The notes beneath the pieces are model-generated. The model did not search any database, had not been told where the DNA came from, and saw only the letters and a program-made list of their open reading frames with translations. This document shows, piece by piece, positions 21,533-31,500 of a stretch of DNA of 64,000 nt. The translations under genes and the position numbers were made by a program. This DNA is from Helichrysum umbraculigerum (Eukaryota > Streptophyta > Magnoliopsida > Asterales > Asteraceae): contig CATIUR010000003.1 of assembly GCA_949592205.1 (NCBI GenBank), positions 167,017,759 through 167,081,758 of the forward strand, read 5' to 3'. How positions within the stretch are numbered: the first letter of the stretch is position 1; each line of letters begins with the position of its first letter.

Positions 21533-22871
21533 GGGTAAAAATTGGGGGAACCAAAATATGATCGGAAAATATCGAATGAGGCTCCGGCGAAAGAATCGAG
21601 AGGTTTCAAAAGGGTGGTTGCCACCTCGCTTTTGCCACGTCATCGTCCATCCATTCTTATTATTAGTCGGTAAATGATGCATGTTTGAGCCCATGATTTC
21701 ATTTCCCCTTATTTTTATTCTCTAGTTTTTATTTTCATCAATCAACAACCCTTTGATTTTAGGGGTGTTCAATATTCGGATATAATTGAATCAAACACCT
21801 TTATGATTTATCAGAGTAAGTTACATTGATCGTCCCTGTGATTTTCACACATGCACCGATAGTCCTTTATTTAGACGGATGTTGTGAATGGCCGTTTAAT
21901 GCCTGTCATGTGTAAAGCACGTGAGGGTAAAAAGAGTAAATTCCATGAATGGCAGAATGGGCCTTGTGGTTTGTATCGAAATTTCACGTACAACTTTTTA
22001 TTCTTTCTGTTGGGTGGATGGATATATGATAGATTTTAATTTTTAAGAGGCTGTGACCAGCGTCTTGGTTATTACTTCATTAACTGCCTCATTACCCCAA
22101 GCGCAAAGATAAGAGGCTGTGATGATGAATTCGAATGAATGCGTCTGAGTGAATTCGAGCAAAGTTTTAGAGATTATTTGTATCTTGGCGGGGCAGTACC
22201 AATCCGGATGGTGATGTGGCATCGCAACCGGGTTGGTAAGTTTGCAGCCATGGCAGATGGATCCTCTTTGCTTGATTTGTTAACAAATCTGAGCCTCATA
22301 GTACTACGGAGTATTATATTACTGTTTTTGCAGTTTTGAAATCGTTACTTTTTTGGTTTTTTTAACTTATGTTCAAGGATTTGTTTTATTTTTGGTTCAA
22401 GATTCTAATCAACATTTAAACCTTGTTGAAATATGAGCATGCTGATCAAGATGATCTTGAGGAGGTTGAAATGTATTGTAATCGCTAATCGGGCACTTGT
22501 CAACTGATGTGGTGACTGGTGAAGGTACTCACTTATATGGGAAATCTTATGTTTTCTAAATGAAGAGTTCTGGTCTATCCCATCTCATTAAAATAGGTTA
22601 GCATTATATGGGCATTTTGTATGCAACATCAGCTGAGAAAACTAAGTTGATTATCATGTTCATAAACTGCAAATTGGGTTGTTAGCGCGTATTAGAGGCT
22701 GTTTGATGACAGGTAGGTAGCATGCCCTGTTTGAAAAGTTTCTTAGCAGAGTTATGAAGAAGCCTTATCTTGAAGACGTAAACAAGCTGTTGTTGAAACG
22801 TCTATGGTCTTATAAGCTATGGTGAAGTCCTTTTATTTGGTAACAGGTGATCTGAGATTCGATCACATAAT
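21533..22871. other. Intergenic, no gene supported
   Basis: The region contains an orphan hAT-MITE-like end (TAGGGGTGTTCA, about 21757) and an orphan MULE-MITE-like end (GAGTAAGTTACATTG, about 21815) similar to the element at 23191. An open stretch at 22139-22339 shows no domain I recognise. Nothing else could be supported. Confidence 0.45.
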
Positions 22872-23141
22872 TTGTGCGGGGTGGGAATGTTGAAATGCCT
22901 TCAACGCTGCGTATGGCATGGAAACTCATTGGTTCGTGTAGGTCGTACGCATATATGGAAAGCAAGAAATGAAGCTGTTTTTAACTTTGGATTTGAGTAT
23001 TGGTCCAAGGCTTTTGTGATCAGATCCATGGTGGTTGTAAAAAATCATGGAGTTTTGCAAGCTTTTGATCAGCTTTTTGGATCAGATTTTAATCAGGTAT
23101 GGAAGAGACAGTTTGATGTTATGACTTTTTTAATAGTATAA
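22872..23141 (+). pseudogene. LINE-type reverse transcriptase tail fragment
   Basis: An open frame of 89 codons contains HIWKARNEAVFNFGFEYWSK. This resembles the segment after the zinc-binding region of plant LINE polyproteins (IWLARNEVVF-type). It ends QAFDQLFGSDFNQVWKRQF. There is no reverse transcriptase core, start or poly(A) tail, so it is a fragment. Its last ~90 bp are inside the duplicated segment, and the truncated counterpart is at about 4098-4140. Confidence 0.45.
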
Positions 23142-23190
23142 TTCATAAATCTAAATGCTGAATGTTAAAGTGTTATTGGTTATTTTATTA

Positions 23191-23637
23191 GAGTAAATCA
23201 CGTTTCCGGTTCTTGTGGTATACACATTATTTCATTCTCAGTTCCTAGGTCGTTTTTTTTTGCGATTCCAGTCCCTCGACCCGGGTTTATGTGTCATTTC
23301 CGGTCCCTGACCCTTAATGTCGGTTAATTTTACCCGTTAAGTCAGGTAACGTGTGTGGCACAAGAGGGCGAAAATGACTTTTCCGTCTATTATGAACCTT
23401 TTATTTCAGTCTTTGAATATTCACCTATCTTTTTTAAGCCCTTGAAAAGTCCTTTTTGCTCTTTTGTACCGCGCAAGTTGGATGATTTAACGAGAAAAAT
23501 TAACCGACGTAAGAGTTAGGAACCGGGGGTGAAACATAAACCTAGGTCGAGGGACTGTGACCGCAAAAAAACGACCCAAGAAGTGGGAGTGAAATAACGT
23601 GCATACCACAAGGACGGACTGACAACGTAATTTACTC
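23191..23637. mobile_element. MULE-type foldback MITE, 9-bp TSD
   Basis: The 9-bp TSD ATTTTATTA lies at 23182-23190 and 23638-23646. The two halves are inverted repeats starting GAGTAAATCACG / CGTAATTTACTC and containing CCAGTCCCTCGACC / GGTCGAGGGACTG. Arms are about 150 bp with a short non-repeated centre. The element does not code. Confidence 0.85.
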
Positions 23638-24236
23638 ATTTTATTAATAAGGCTAATGAATTTGTTTCGAATATCTCCACATTCCATTACGGCATTACCA
23701 GGATAAAATATCCAGCAAATCAAAAGGTCCAAGACCCAGATTTAATAAAGTCAATGAAGCAATTAATAAATTTTGCTAAACCTTGAAATCTAGAAGCGGT
23801 CATGTGATTTATCTGGATATGGGATCAAATTTGTGATTTATATAAAACTGTTTCCTACGTACCTGATGACTAACATATGACAACGACGTATACAGGTTAT
23901 GTGGATACGTAAACAAGTTTGTTTAATACATCAATTAAATAAAATCTTATGTGATGTAACATTTCAATGTTACGGAGTATATTTTTGCAATATGAGATGA
24001 TATGTTTTTTTCGTCATAGAATTTTTTTTTAGCCAAAAATAAAAAGTTATTTTTGAATATTTTATATTTAAGATTAAGATTTATAACCTATCCATCATAT
24101 GATAGCAAAAATTCATATTTACTCCAATTAAGTGTAGATATATAGATCGGTAATTTGGTTAGCAGTTTGTGAGCTACGTACTCAACCATTTTGTCCCGTG
24201 GTAAGCGTAAACTATATAAAAAGCTAAGATAGAAAA

Positions 24237-24423
24237 GAGGGGCGGAGGCAGGGCGGGAGCTACGTAGGCAGCCGCCCCCACAAGAAATTTTAAATTATGC
24301 AAAAAAAGAATTTTTTTTTAAGGTATTAATGACATTTAAAAATTTTCGCCTGCACTAAACTGTAGAAGAAATAAAAATAAATTTTTTTCGCCCCCTTCAT
24401 TTGGATTTTCTGGCTCCGCCCTG
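24237..24423. mobile_element. hAT-type MITE, 8-bp TSD
   Basis: The TSD ATAGAAAA lies at 24229-24236 and 24424-24431. Ends are GAGGGGCGGAGGCAG and, reversed, CAGGGCGGAGCCAG. The element is 187 bp and non-coding. Copy 1 of the duplicated segment keeps the empty site (about 15235). Confidence 0.85.
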
Positions 24424-24690
24424 ATAGAAAATGTTAGCTAGTCATAATTATTTTAAAGATGGATATGTATCATATATCTTACGTACAAACAAGAATATTG
24501 ATAATGATGGATATATATTTTAACTGAATGTAGGAAGGATTACAAAACATATATACACATGGCGAAAGTCATCATCAAGACATTAACCATTACGAAACGA
24601 TGACTCGACGTTAATCAACATTTGAAACAGTCATCTTGAGTTTACCATATAAAAGTCAAAACGTTGTTGTTTTAATTTGTGTTTGGGTCC

Positions 24691-25315
24691 CATAAATAAA
24701 TTTAAATTAAAAAAAAAAAAAATCAAAGTTGCCACAGAAATTGATTGCGTCTACACTATTGAGAATTTTCCCCACGTATCTAAATATTTTATATCATTTA
24801 TATTATATTCATTAAAATAGATTAATTTGACAATATCCAAATCATTATTGCAACATTTTGAGTCATGTACGTAAATGCTGCATAATAATAGTATTTTATT
24901 TATGTATGTATTTAATATCAAGAGCTTGTCTAAAGGATCATATCAGATAGATTGGACTAGCTAGCCGGTCGTTCCAAAGTAATTATTAGATGTTTATACA
25001 AACATATGATAAACCGGCTAATGATATCGTTACCTATAATCTTACGTCCGGAAATTAACCGGCCTTTAGATGTCTAGAAGTTGAAACTATGAAAGAATGA
25101 TGATATCATACTTATGATTTACGAACGAGTCATAAATGTGTTTTGATTATGTGTATGCATGTATTGTTAATCGTAAGAAGGGAAAAAAAATGTGTTTCAG
25201 TTTTTTAAAGTTGATTGAGTCGAAACATAAAGATTATAATTAGATATAGATGTAGGGCATTATTTCGACAAACGGTCAATTTTGTATACGAGCCTCCGAC
25301 AAATAAGAGACGGCT
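24691..25315. other. AT-rich intergenic, nothing recognised
   Basis: No ORF above background, no clear inverted repeat and no gene-like composition. Confidence 0.4.
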
Positions 25316-25846
25316 TGTTAGCAATAATATATATTGTAATAAGATTTTTCATAAATTATTTTATTAGTACTTTAGGCTTTATTTCTTATAACCTTGCAAC
25401 AAGGGTATTTTCATAATAAACCATGTAAGATGGTTAGGGTATTAATATTAGTATTAACCATGACCATCACAATCTTTCTAGCAAATCACGTTCCTTCACG
25501 GTTATCATATTATTAATTGCCGCTTTGTTTTTCAACTATGAGTTTTACTTTGATTCATCAATAGTTGGATTAGATCGATTTACAATTGGTACTTATTTAT
25601 AGTACTTTACGCTTTATTTTAGAATAGGATTTTGCGTAGATTACTTTGTTAATTAGTACTTTACGCTTTATTACTTGTAACTTTGTTTTAGGGCATTTTG
25701 GTAATTAATCATATAAGATGGTTAGGGTATAAATAAGTATCTTAACCGTAACCATCATAATCTTTCTGGCTAATAAAATTCTCTTGCACTTTCTTCAAGA
25801 AAAAAAATCTATGCAAAATCCTATTACAAAAATATTATTGCTAACA
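25316..25846. mobile_element. Isolated LTR-like element (531 bp)
   Basis: It starts TGTTAGCAATAATAT and ends ATATTATTGCTAACA, a 15-bp inverted pair with TG...CA ends. It contains GGTATAAATAAG and an AATAAA-like signal on the + strand. A ~135-bp stretch occurs twice (about 25361-25495 and 25650-25785). On the minus strand, AGGGGAAGAT precedes the TG end like a polypurine tract, so the strand cues conflict and orientation is left open. No TSD is seen. Confidence 0.5.
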
Positions 25847-26267
25847 ATCTTCCCCTAAGATTTAGCATAGATTTCTGTAGGTGTTTGATGTTGGCTTCTT
25901 CTGTGATATATCTTTTGGCTAAACTATTCTCTCTACGTACGTGTTTTCAAGATCACAGCCGATTGGTTTTTCATCTATGTTCTTATTTGTTTCGTCAATG
26001 GTTGATTCAATCGATTTCACGGCTCGACTTAATTTATAAACACTAATATAAATTAGTATTCGTACTAATCACTATCATTTGTGCTCTTAATATGAAAAGA
26101 TTGCCTACCCGCGGCCTATATATAAATGTACGTGGTTACATACTTACATTATATATAAGTGAAAACAATATCAGTATTTGATTTGTTAAGCGCTGGAAAA
26201 AATGAAATTATAATAATGTTGGCCTTAATATATTTATCCAATCTGATCGTTTATAATAATTGCAATA
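25847..26267. other. Intergenic, possibly retroelement interior
   Basis: This may be the residue of the retroelement next to the LTR-like 25316-25846. No ORF or primer-binding site could be recognised. Confidence 0.3.
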
Positions 26268-26275
26268 CGTACAGT

Positions 26276-26896
26276 CAGAGGCGGATATACTTTGATGCAA
26301 GGTGTTGCATGTGCAACACATGACTTTAACCTACGAAGTATAACTTTCTTTGAAATTTATTGGTTAATCAATAATGCTACTAGCCTCTTCAATAAATTGA
26401 CTCACAACTCTTAATCAATATCACCACTTGGCTTAGTTGGCTAGTGCATCGCACATTTAAACGCAGCATCACTAGTTCAAATCTTTGTAAGCCATATAAT
26501 TTCCACTTTTTAGAGTGTTTATTAATTTACTTTTACTTACCCATATATATGCATAATAATAGCAGGAGAGCACATAAGCACTATACTTATCTAACTAGAT
26601 AACACATCTTTTACTCCCAAATAATTTATTTTTAAGGTTCATTTAATTATTTAATGGGCTCACTAACTGAATTTCGTATGTTATTAGGTTTATAACTTCG
26701 CATGGCTCACAAGTTGATTAAATATTCAATTTGACACCAAGTAAAGTCATGAATGTACTAACTTTTGATTTTTTACCTGTCTGACTCTAGATATTTTGGT
26801 TTTAACTAAAGTCCATGGGTTGTCATTGTGGAATAAAGTGAGCCTCGATCTTTTTCTTTTTGCTACACGTGGTTAAAGTTTCTAGCTTCGTCACTG
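26276..26896. mobile_element. Non-autonomous hAT element, 8-bp TSD
   Basis: The TSD CGTACAGT lies at 26268-26275 and 26897-26904. Ends are CAGAGGCGGATATA and, reversed, CAGTGACGAAGCTA. The interior of 621 bp is non-coding. A tRNA-like phrase (GGCTTAGTTGGCTAGTGC, about 26430) precedes a CTAGTTCAAATC box near 26470, so part of it may derive from a tRNA-related SINE. Confidence 0.8.
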
Positions 26897-26990
26897 CGTA
26901 CAGTCACGATTTTTGTGGGGTTTAAACCAAAATCACAAGTTAAAGGTATCAAGAGGGCAACAAACTTATATGTACTCCGTATATATTTAA

Positions 26991-27520
26991 GGGAAATTAA
27001 TCAAAATGCCACTTTTTCAGAATGTATTTTTCGTTTTGCCACTTTTTTAAAAAAATTACGGATTTACCACCCCCCCCCCCCCCCCCCCCGGTCGCCGGTC
27101 GCTTCATGCGACCTGCGACCCGTTACCTGCGACCCACGACCGAATGGGTTACCGAGTAAAAGACAAGCCCAAGCCGCGTAACGACTCGTTCACCGATCGC
27201 AGGTCGCACCAGGCGACCTGCGACCCGAGATCGACGACCTGCGACCCGTCTGTGAACAACATCGAGGGGTCTTGGTCACTAGCCGTAAGTCTTGGTCACT
27301 AGTCGGAATTCTTGGTCACTAGTCGTAAATCTTTGTCACTAGTCGTAAGTCTTGTTCACTAGTCGTAAAATACAATTTTCAAAATTTTCAAGATAAGATT
27401 TTTCTGACATTTTGTTAAGATTTTCTGGATTTTTTGTACTTTTTTGATAAGTTTTTTTATAACTTTTTCTATTTTTGAGATAAGATATCTTATCTTTTTG
27501 GATAAGATTTTCCTTGATTT
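26991..27520. repeat. MULE2 left terminal inverted repeat
   Basis: Outer part: GGGAAATTAATCAAAATGCC onward, then a run of 20 C at 27070-27089. The hairpin zone (27090-27235) has CGCAGGTCGC / GCGACCTGCG arms. About five copies of a ~20-bp unit TTGGTCACTAGTCGTAAG lie at 27270-27370, followed by GATAAGATTTT motifs. All of these recur in reverse order in the right repeat. Confidence 0.85.
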
Positions 27521-27535
27521 TTTTTTCTATTTATT

Positions 27536-27543
27536 TATAAATA
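27536..27543 (+). promoter_or_regulatory. TATA box of the PB1-like gene
   Basis: TATAAATA lies 89 bp before the ATG at 27632, immediately inside the left terminal repeat. The stretch between (CACTTCACATTCTCACCAC) resembles a C/A-rich 5' UTR. Confidence 0.55.
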
Positions 27544-27631
27544 GTGTAACTGTAAGATAGAATTATCAACACTTCACATTCTCACCACATTCTCAACTTT
27601 TTCATATATCTTCGTCATTAGTTTTCTGAAA

Positions 27632-28111
27632 ATGGTTTTGGATGAACATTTTTGGTATTTTCGATCTCCAAATGAAGAACCATCAACTGAGATAATATAC
27701 GCACAAGTACCCTGGATGTTTAGTGTTGCTTTCCGTCACGCCGGACATTTTCAGGGCGCTTACAGAATGTACACTCAAGGTTCATTGACGTTTCTTGACT
27801 GCGTTGAGGCCGATGAATTTTCAACCAAACTTTTGGAAACGGCTTTGAACGAGCTCGGTTACGTGCCTCCACCGAAGTGGTATTTTTACTTTAAAGAGCA
27901 TGAAAAAGACCTAGATAATGGTTTAGAATTGATAACAGATGATGTCGAGCAACTCAAGAAGATTACTGACTATGCCAAAATACATAGAGAAATTGAGGTG
28001 TATGTTACCCGCAAAGATCTGTCACATTTCTCGAATTCTGATCCAACAATGCCGTTTGCAATGTCTAAGGTTATTACCGGCTCTTCTGCCGCTAGGCGTT
28101 TATTCGATTAG
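27632..28111 (+). CDS. Stand-alone PB1-like-domain protein of MULE2 (159 aa)
   Basis: This is an intact single-exon ORF. FSVAFRHAGHFQG, TFLDCVEADEFSTKLLETAL, LGYVPPPKWYFYFK and DLDNGLELITDDVEQLKKI match the pattern of the PB1-like domain usually found at the N-terminus of plant MULE transposase proteins (HGG.F, DxVD, DLDxGL). Here the domain stands alone on the opposite strand and is convergent with the transposase gene, and the remaining ~45 residues have no known motif. It may act as an accessory protein, by analogy with the second gene of MuDR; this is inference. Unlike the transposase, it has no stop or frameshift. A TATA box is at 27536. Confidence 0.75.
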   Translation: MVLDEHFWYFRSPNEEPSTEIIYAQVPWMFSVAFRHAGHFQGAYRMYTQGSLTFLDCVEADEFSTKLLETALNELGYVPPPKWYFYFKEHEKDLDNGLELITDDVEQLKKITDYAKIHREIEVYVTRKDLSHFSNSDPTMPFAMSKVITGSSAARRLFD

Positions 28112-28547
28112 TTATTGGTTAAATCTTGTAATTCGTCTATTTCTTTCAATAAAGTGGATAGTTGGCCAGTTATGTTGTGTTGTTAATATAATTATATGAT
28201 TTATAATCATTATGTAATGATAGGTTTAGTAATGTTCAAACAAAGTAAGTTAATCAAATACAACACAATAATGCAAACATAGATAACATTGCTAACAAGT
28301 ACATAACATAGTTTTTTTCAAATACAACACAATAATGCAAACATAGTTTTTTTCATCACAACAAATCCAAATGTGACTCAAGGTTGACTCAAATGTACAC
28401 TCGGATAAGTTTGAGTCGCCTGGGATGGCTCTCCTCCATCCTCCTCGAACTTGCTTTTCGTTGATTTTGTGGACATCTGCTGCAAGTCAAGTAATGACGA
28501 TTGTATTAATAACACAATGTAAATTTTATGTGTTAATATGAATAAAT
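28112..28547. other. Convergent 3' region between the two MULE2 genes
   Basis: The stretch after the PB1-like stop includes CAATAAAG (about 28148), a possible poly(A) signal. A 30-bp direct repeat (CAAATACAACACAATAATGC..., about 28254 and 28318) is present. No further ORF is seen. Confidence 0.5.
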
Positions 28548-31500
28548 TTAATAACTTACTTTCTTCGATCTTGATTTGGATCTTGATTTGGACCTTGAGT
28601 TTGATCTTGCGGTGGTTCTTGATCGGGTTGGCTCATCGGTTCTATCGTAAGGAGCCGTACAATTAACTCGACTATGACCGCGTTCCTTGCACCTGCTACA
28701 TACATTTTTGTATTCCCGTTTCTCCTCTCCTTTCGAAGGAATACGAGCACGGCCAGGTGGGCGGCCAGATTGCCTCTTCACAAGTACCGGCGGCAAGCAA
28801 GTCTGCAGATTACCTGGATCTTCCCATTCTGAAGGATGAGGTGTTGGATTTATAGCCTCACTGTAGGTTGCCCGATATGTTTCCGTGGTGAAATACCTCT
28901 CCGCAAAATAGCTGACATTGTCCATTTTAAAGTGACGGATCGCTGCCGCTACGTGTCCGCAAGGTAAACCAGAGAGTTGCCATTGCTTACAAGTGCATGT
29001 TCTTGCTTCCAAGTTGACTGTTCCATTCTTTTGCCGATCCACCACCTCACATATCATGTTTGTGGATGGGTTGACCTTCCAGCTGAGTGATTTGTCAACC
29101 CTCTTACCAATTTTGTGTTCGGCATATGGCGTGACAGGTGTTTTAACGGCCGCGGCAGTGTTTCGATGTTTGAAATACCATTGTTGTACTGAAGATCTAA
29201 AAAACTCCAGTAACATTGTCACCGGGAGTTTTCTTGCATGCTTGGTCATGGCTTTAATGGATTCTGCACTATTAGTCGTGAGGTAAGCATATCGTGTCTT
29301 TGTTGAATGATGCCTTGACCATCTTTCTTTCCCCACCTCTCTAAGAACATTAGCTGAAGTTGGTAAATGTCTAGAAATGACATCAAAATGTTCATCGAAA
29401 TCCGACTTTCGGTAGGCCTTACACATTTTCCAGTAATACCATTCAAAGTGCTTGACTTTTGCAGATTTGCTTTTCAGGTTCATTAACAAATGACGGCTAC
29501 AGAGGGCATGAAATGCCTCTGGGAATACATCTGAAATACCGGTCGCAATTGCTGCAGACCTATCAGAGATGAATGTGAGGTTGTCAACCCCACCGGCAGA
29601 TTCAAGCGCGTCACGTAAGTTTCCCAAGAACCAAGTCCACACGTCGGTCGTCTCTCCCGCACCAATGCCATAAGCCAGTGGCAAGATGCCATTATTACCG
29701 TCCATCGCCACATCAATTAAGTTAGTACCCAAGTACCCACCCTACAAATGTGCCCCATCTACGATTATTATTGGGCGTGTATGGTTGACAAATGAACGTA
29801 TCTGCAAATTCAGAAAATAATAATTGTAAATTATATAATAATGTACGTATGTCATTGACTAATAATAATTACTTACAGCTGCTCTGATTGACATGTAACA
29901 CATTACAAATTTATCCTCGTCGTCTGTACGGAGATTCGTAGTGCTCCCCGGGTTATGTAGTTTTAGGTTGTGCAGATAAATGGGAAGTTTCTTAAACGAT
30001 TCAGCGGGACTACCTCTCAACAGCTCTATAGCATAACACTTTGCTTTCCATGCTTGGTTGTATGTAAGGCTGATTTTAAACCGTTCAGTCATATCAAGTT
30101 TGATCTCTTTGCCTCTGTATACACGACCTTCCAAAGTCATCGCCTCTTTCAAAAGGTTACCAAGCACTTTCTTGGTTGCATGACGACTATTTGCCAAGAT
30201 TTGGGTGCGAGAATATAACACCCCTCATTTTAATCTCATTTAAATATAGTAAATCGGAAGCGTAAGTCCAAATAGATATAGTGATAATTTACCTCGTTTT
30301 ATCAACATATAAAATTCCACCTTTTCAAAACATAATTTATCAACAGAGGTGTTATATAAAAACAAGATAAAACATTGATTTAAACAAATCAATATCAGAG
30401 TCACGCCACGTCAAATATTCCATCCAGTCAAACTTCTTGCCCACCCGATAATAATGCTTAACCTGCAAGAAGTGTTAATGTGGGGGATTAGCATAACGCT
30501 AAGTGAGCAGATAACTAATCAACAGTCTAACTTAGCTCAACAACTTTGCATACAACAATTAACACTAAACCAACAAGTACACAATATCACTATTTAGCAA
30601 AGCAACAGGCAACGGTTCAACTGGTCAACTTAGCAACTAGTCAACTATTCAACAAATCAACTATTCCACAACTAGGACTTAATAATGAGGCATCGGTGGC
30701 TCTAGGGATAACCATAATACCCGGGAGGCTCCCCAAGAACACTTACCCAACCATATCCGTATGGCCATAACGGACGAGACCGATAGCTAGTGGTTATTCT
30801 CAACTAACACAGGAGGTGTGTTAAACCTTGAATAACCGACTAGCCCAACCAACAGTTCAACAACTCGTTGACCTCATTAACAACTGATGCCCGAAGGCCA
30901 ACAACAAGTCCAGTGATCACATAATCAACAAATCACATATTCATCAGGTCAACGTTATTATATCAACCATATTATTACTAACTATAATAATCATCATGGC
31001 AACTACAATAGTAATAATATATTACTTGTTGTAACCAAACTCGTTACAACCAAGTTATACTGAGGATTAGAGATCCACTCACCGACCACCTCAGGCATCC
31101 ACTCAGTAGTCTAATATCACTGAGCCTTCTGCACATCTGACAATATAATTAAGCAAAATGAGTTAGTAACTCATTCATAATAATTAACTCATGTTAAAGT
31201 CATACAACATGATTCATAATCTCTATTTCATTGAGTTATTACTCATTTCGTTAATCACTTAAATTGTATCATTTCAATTCACAATCACTTAATAAACTAT
31301 GATCATCTTTCAACATCAAATCAAGTAAGTTTCCAAGATTATGAATAGCCATTATAAACATCAATATTCATAATCAATTACCAAATTATGATCATTAGTA
31401 TCACATTCTCACCTTTATCCATCTTAATCATTGTTAACTAATTTAATTAACCCATTAACAATATTAATAACATCTAACATCAACAATTAATCAAACCCCT

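Larger units (their letters stand above)
23047..24690 (+). repeat. Duplicated segment, copy 2
   Basis: This is a direct-orientation match to 4098-4534 plus 15225-15530. It includes the phrases TGACTAACATATGACAACGA, ATTTTGTCCCGTGGTAA and GACTCGACGTTAATCAAC. This copy carries two MITEs absent from copy 1 (23191-23637 and 24237-24423) and lacks MULE1. Nucleotide divergence looks low to moderate by eye. Confidence 0.85.

Noticed and set aside
28993..29286. + strand ORFs over the MULE2 transposase
   Set aside because: They are antisense to recognisable transposase motifs.
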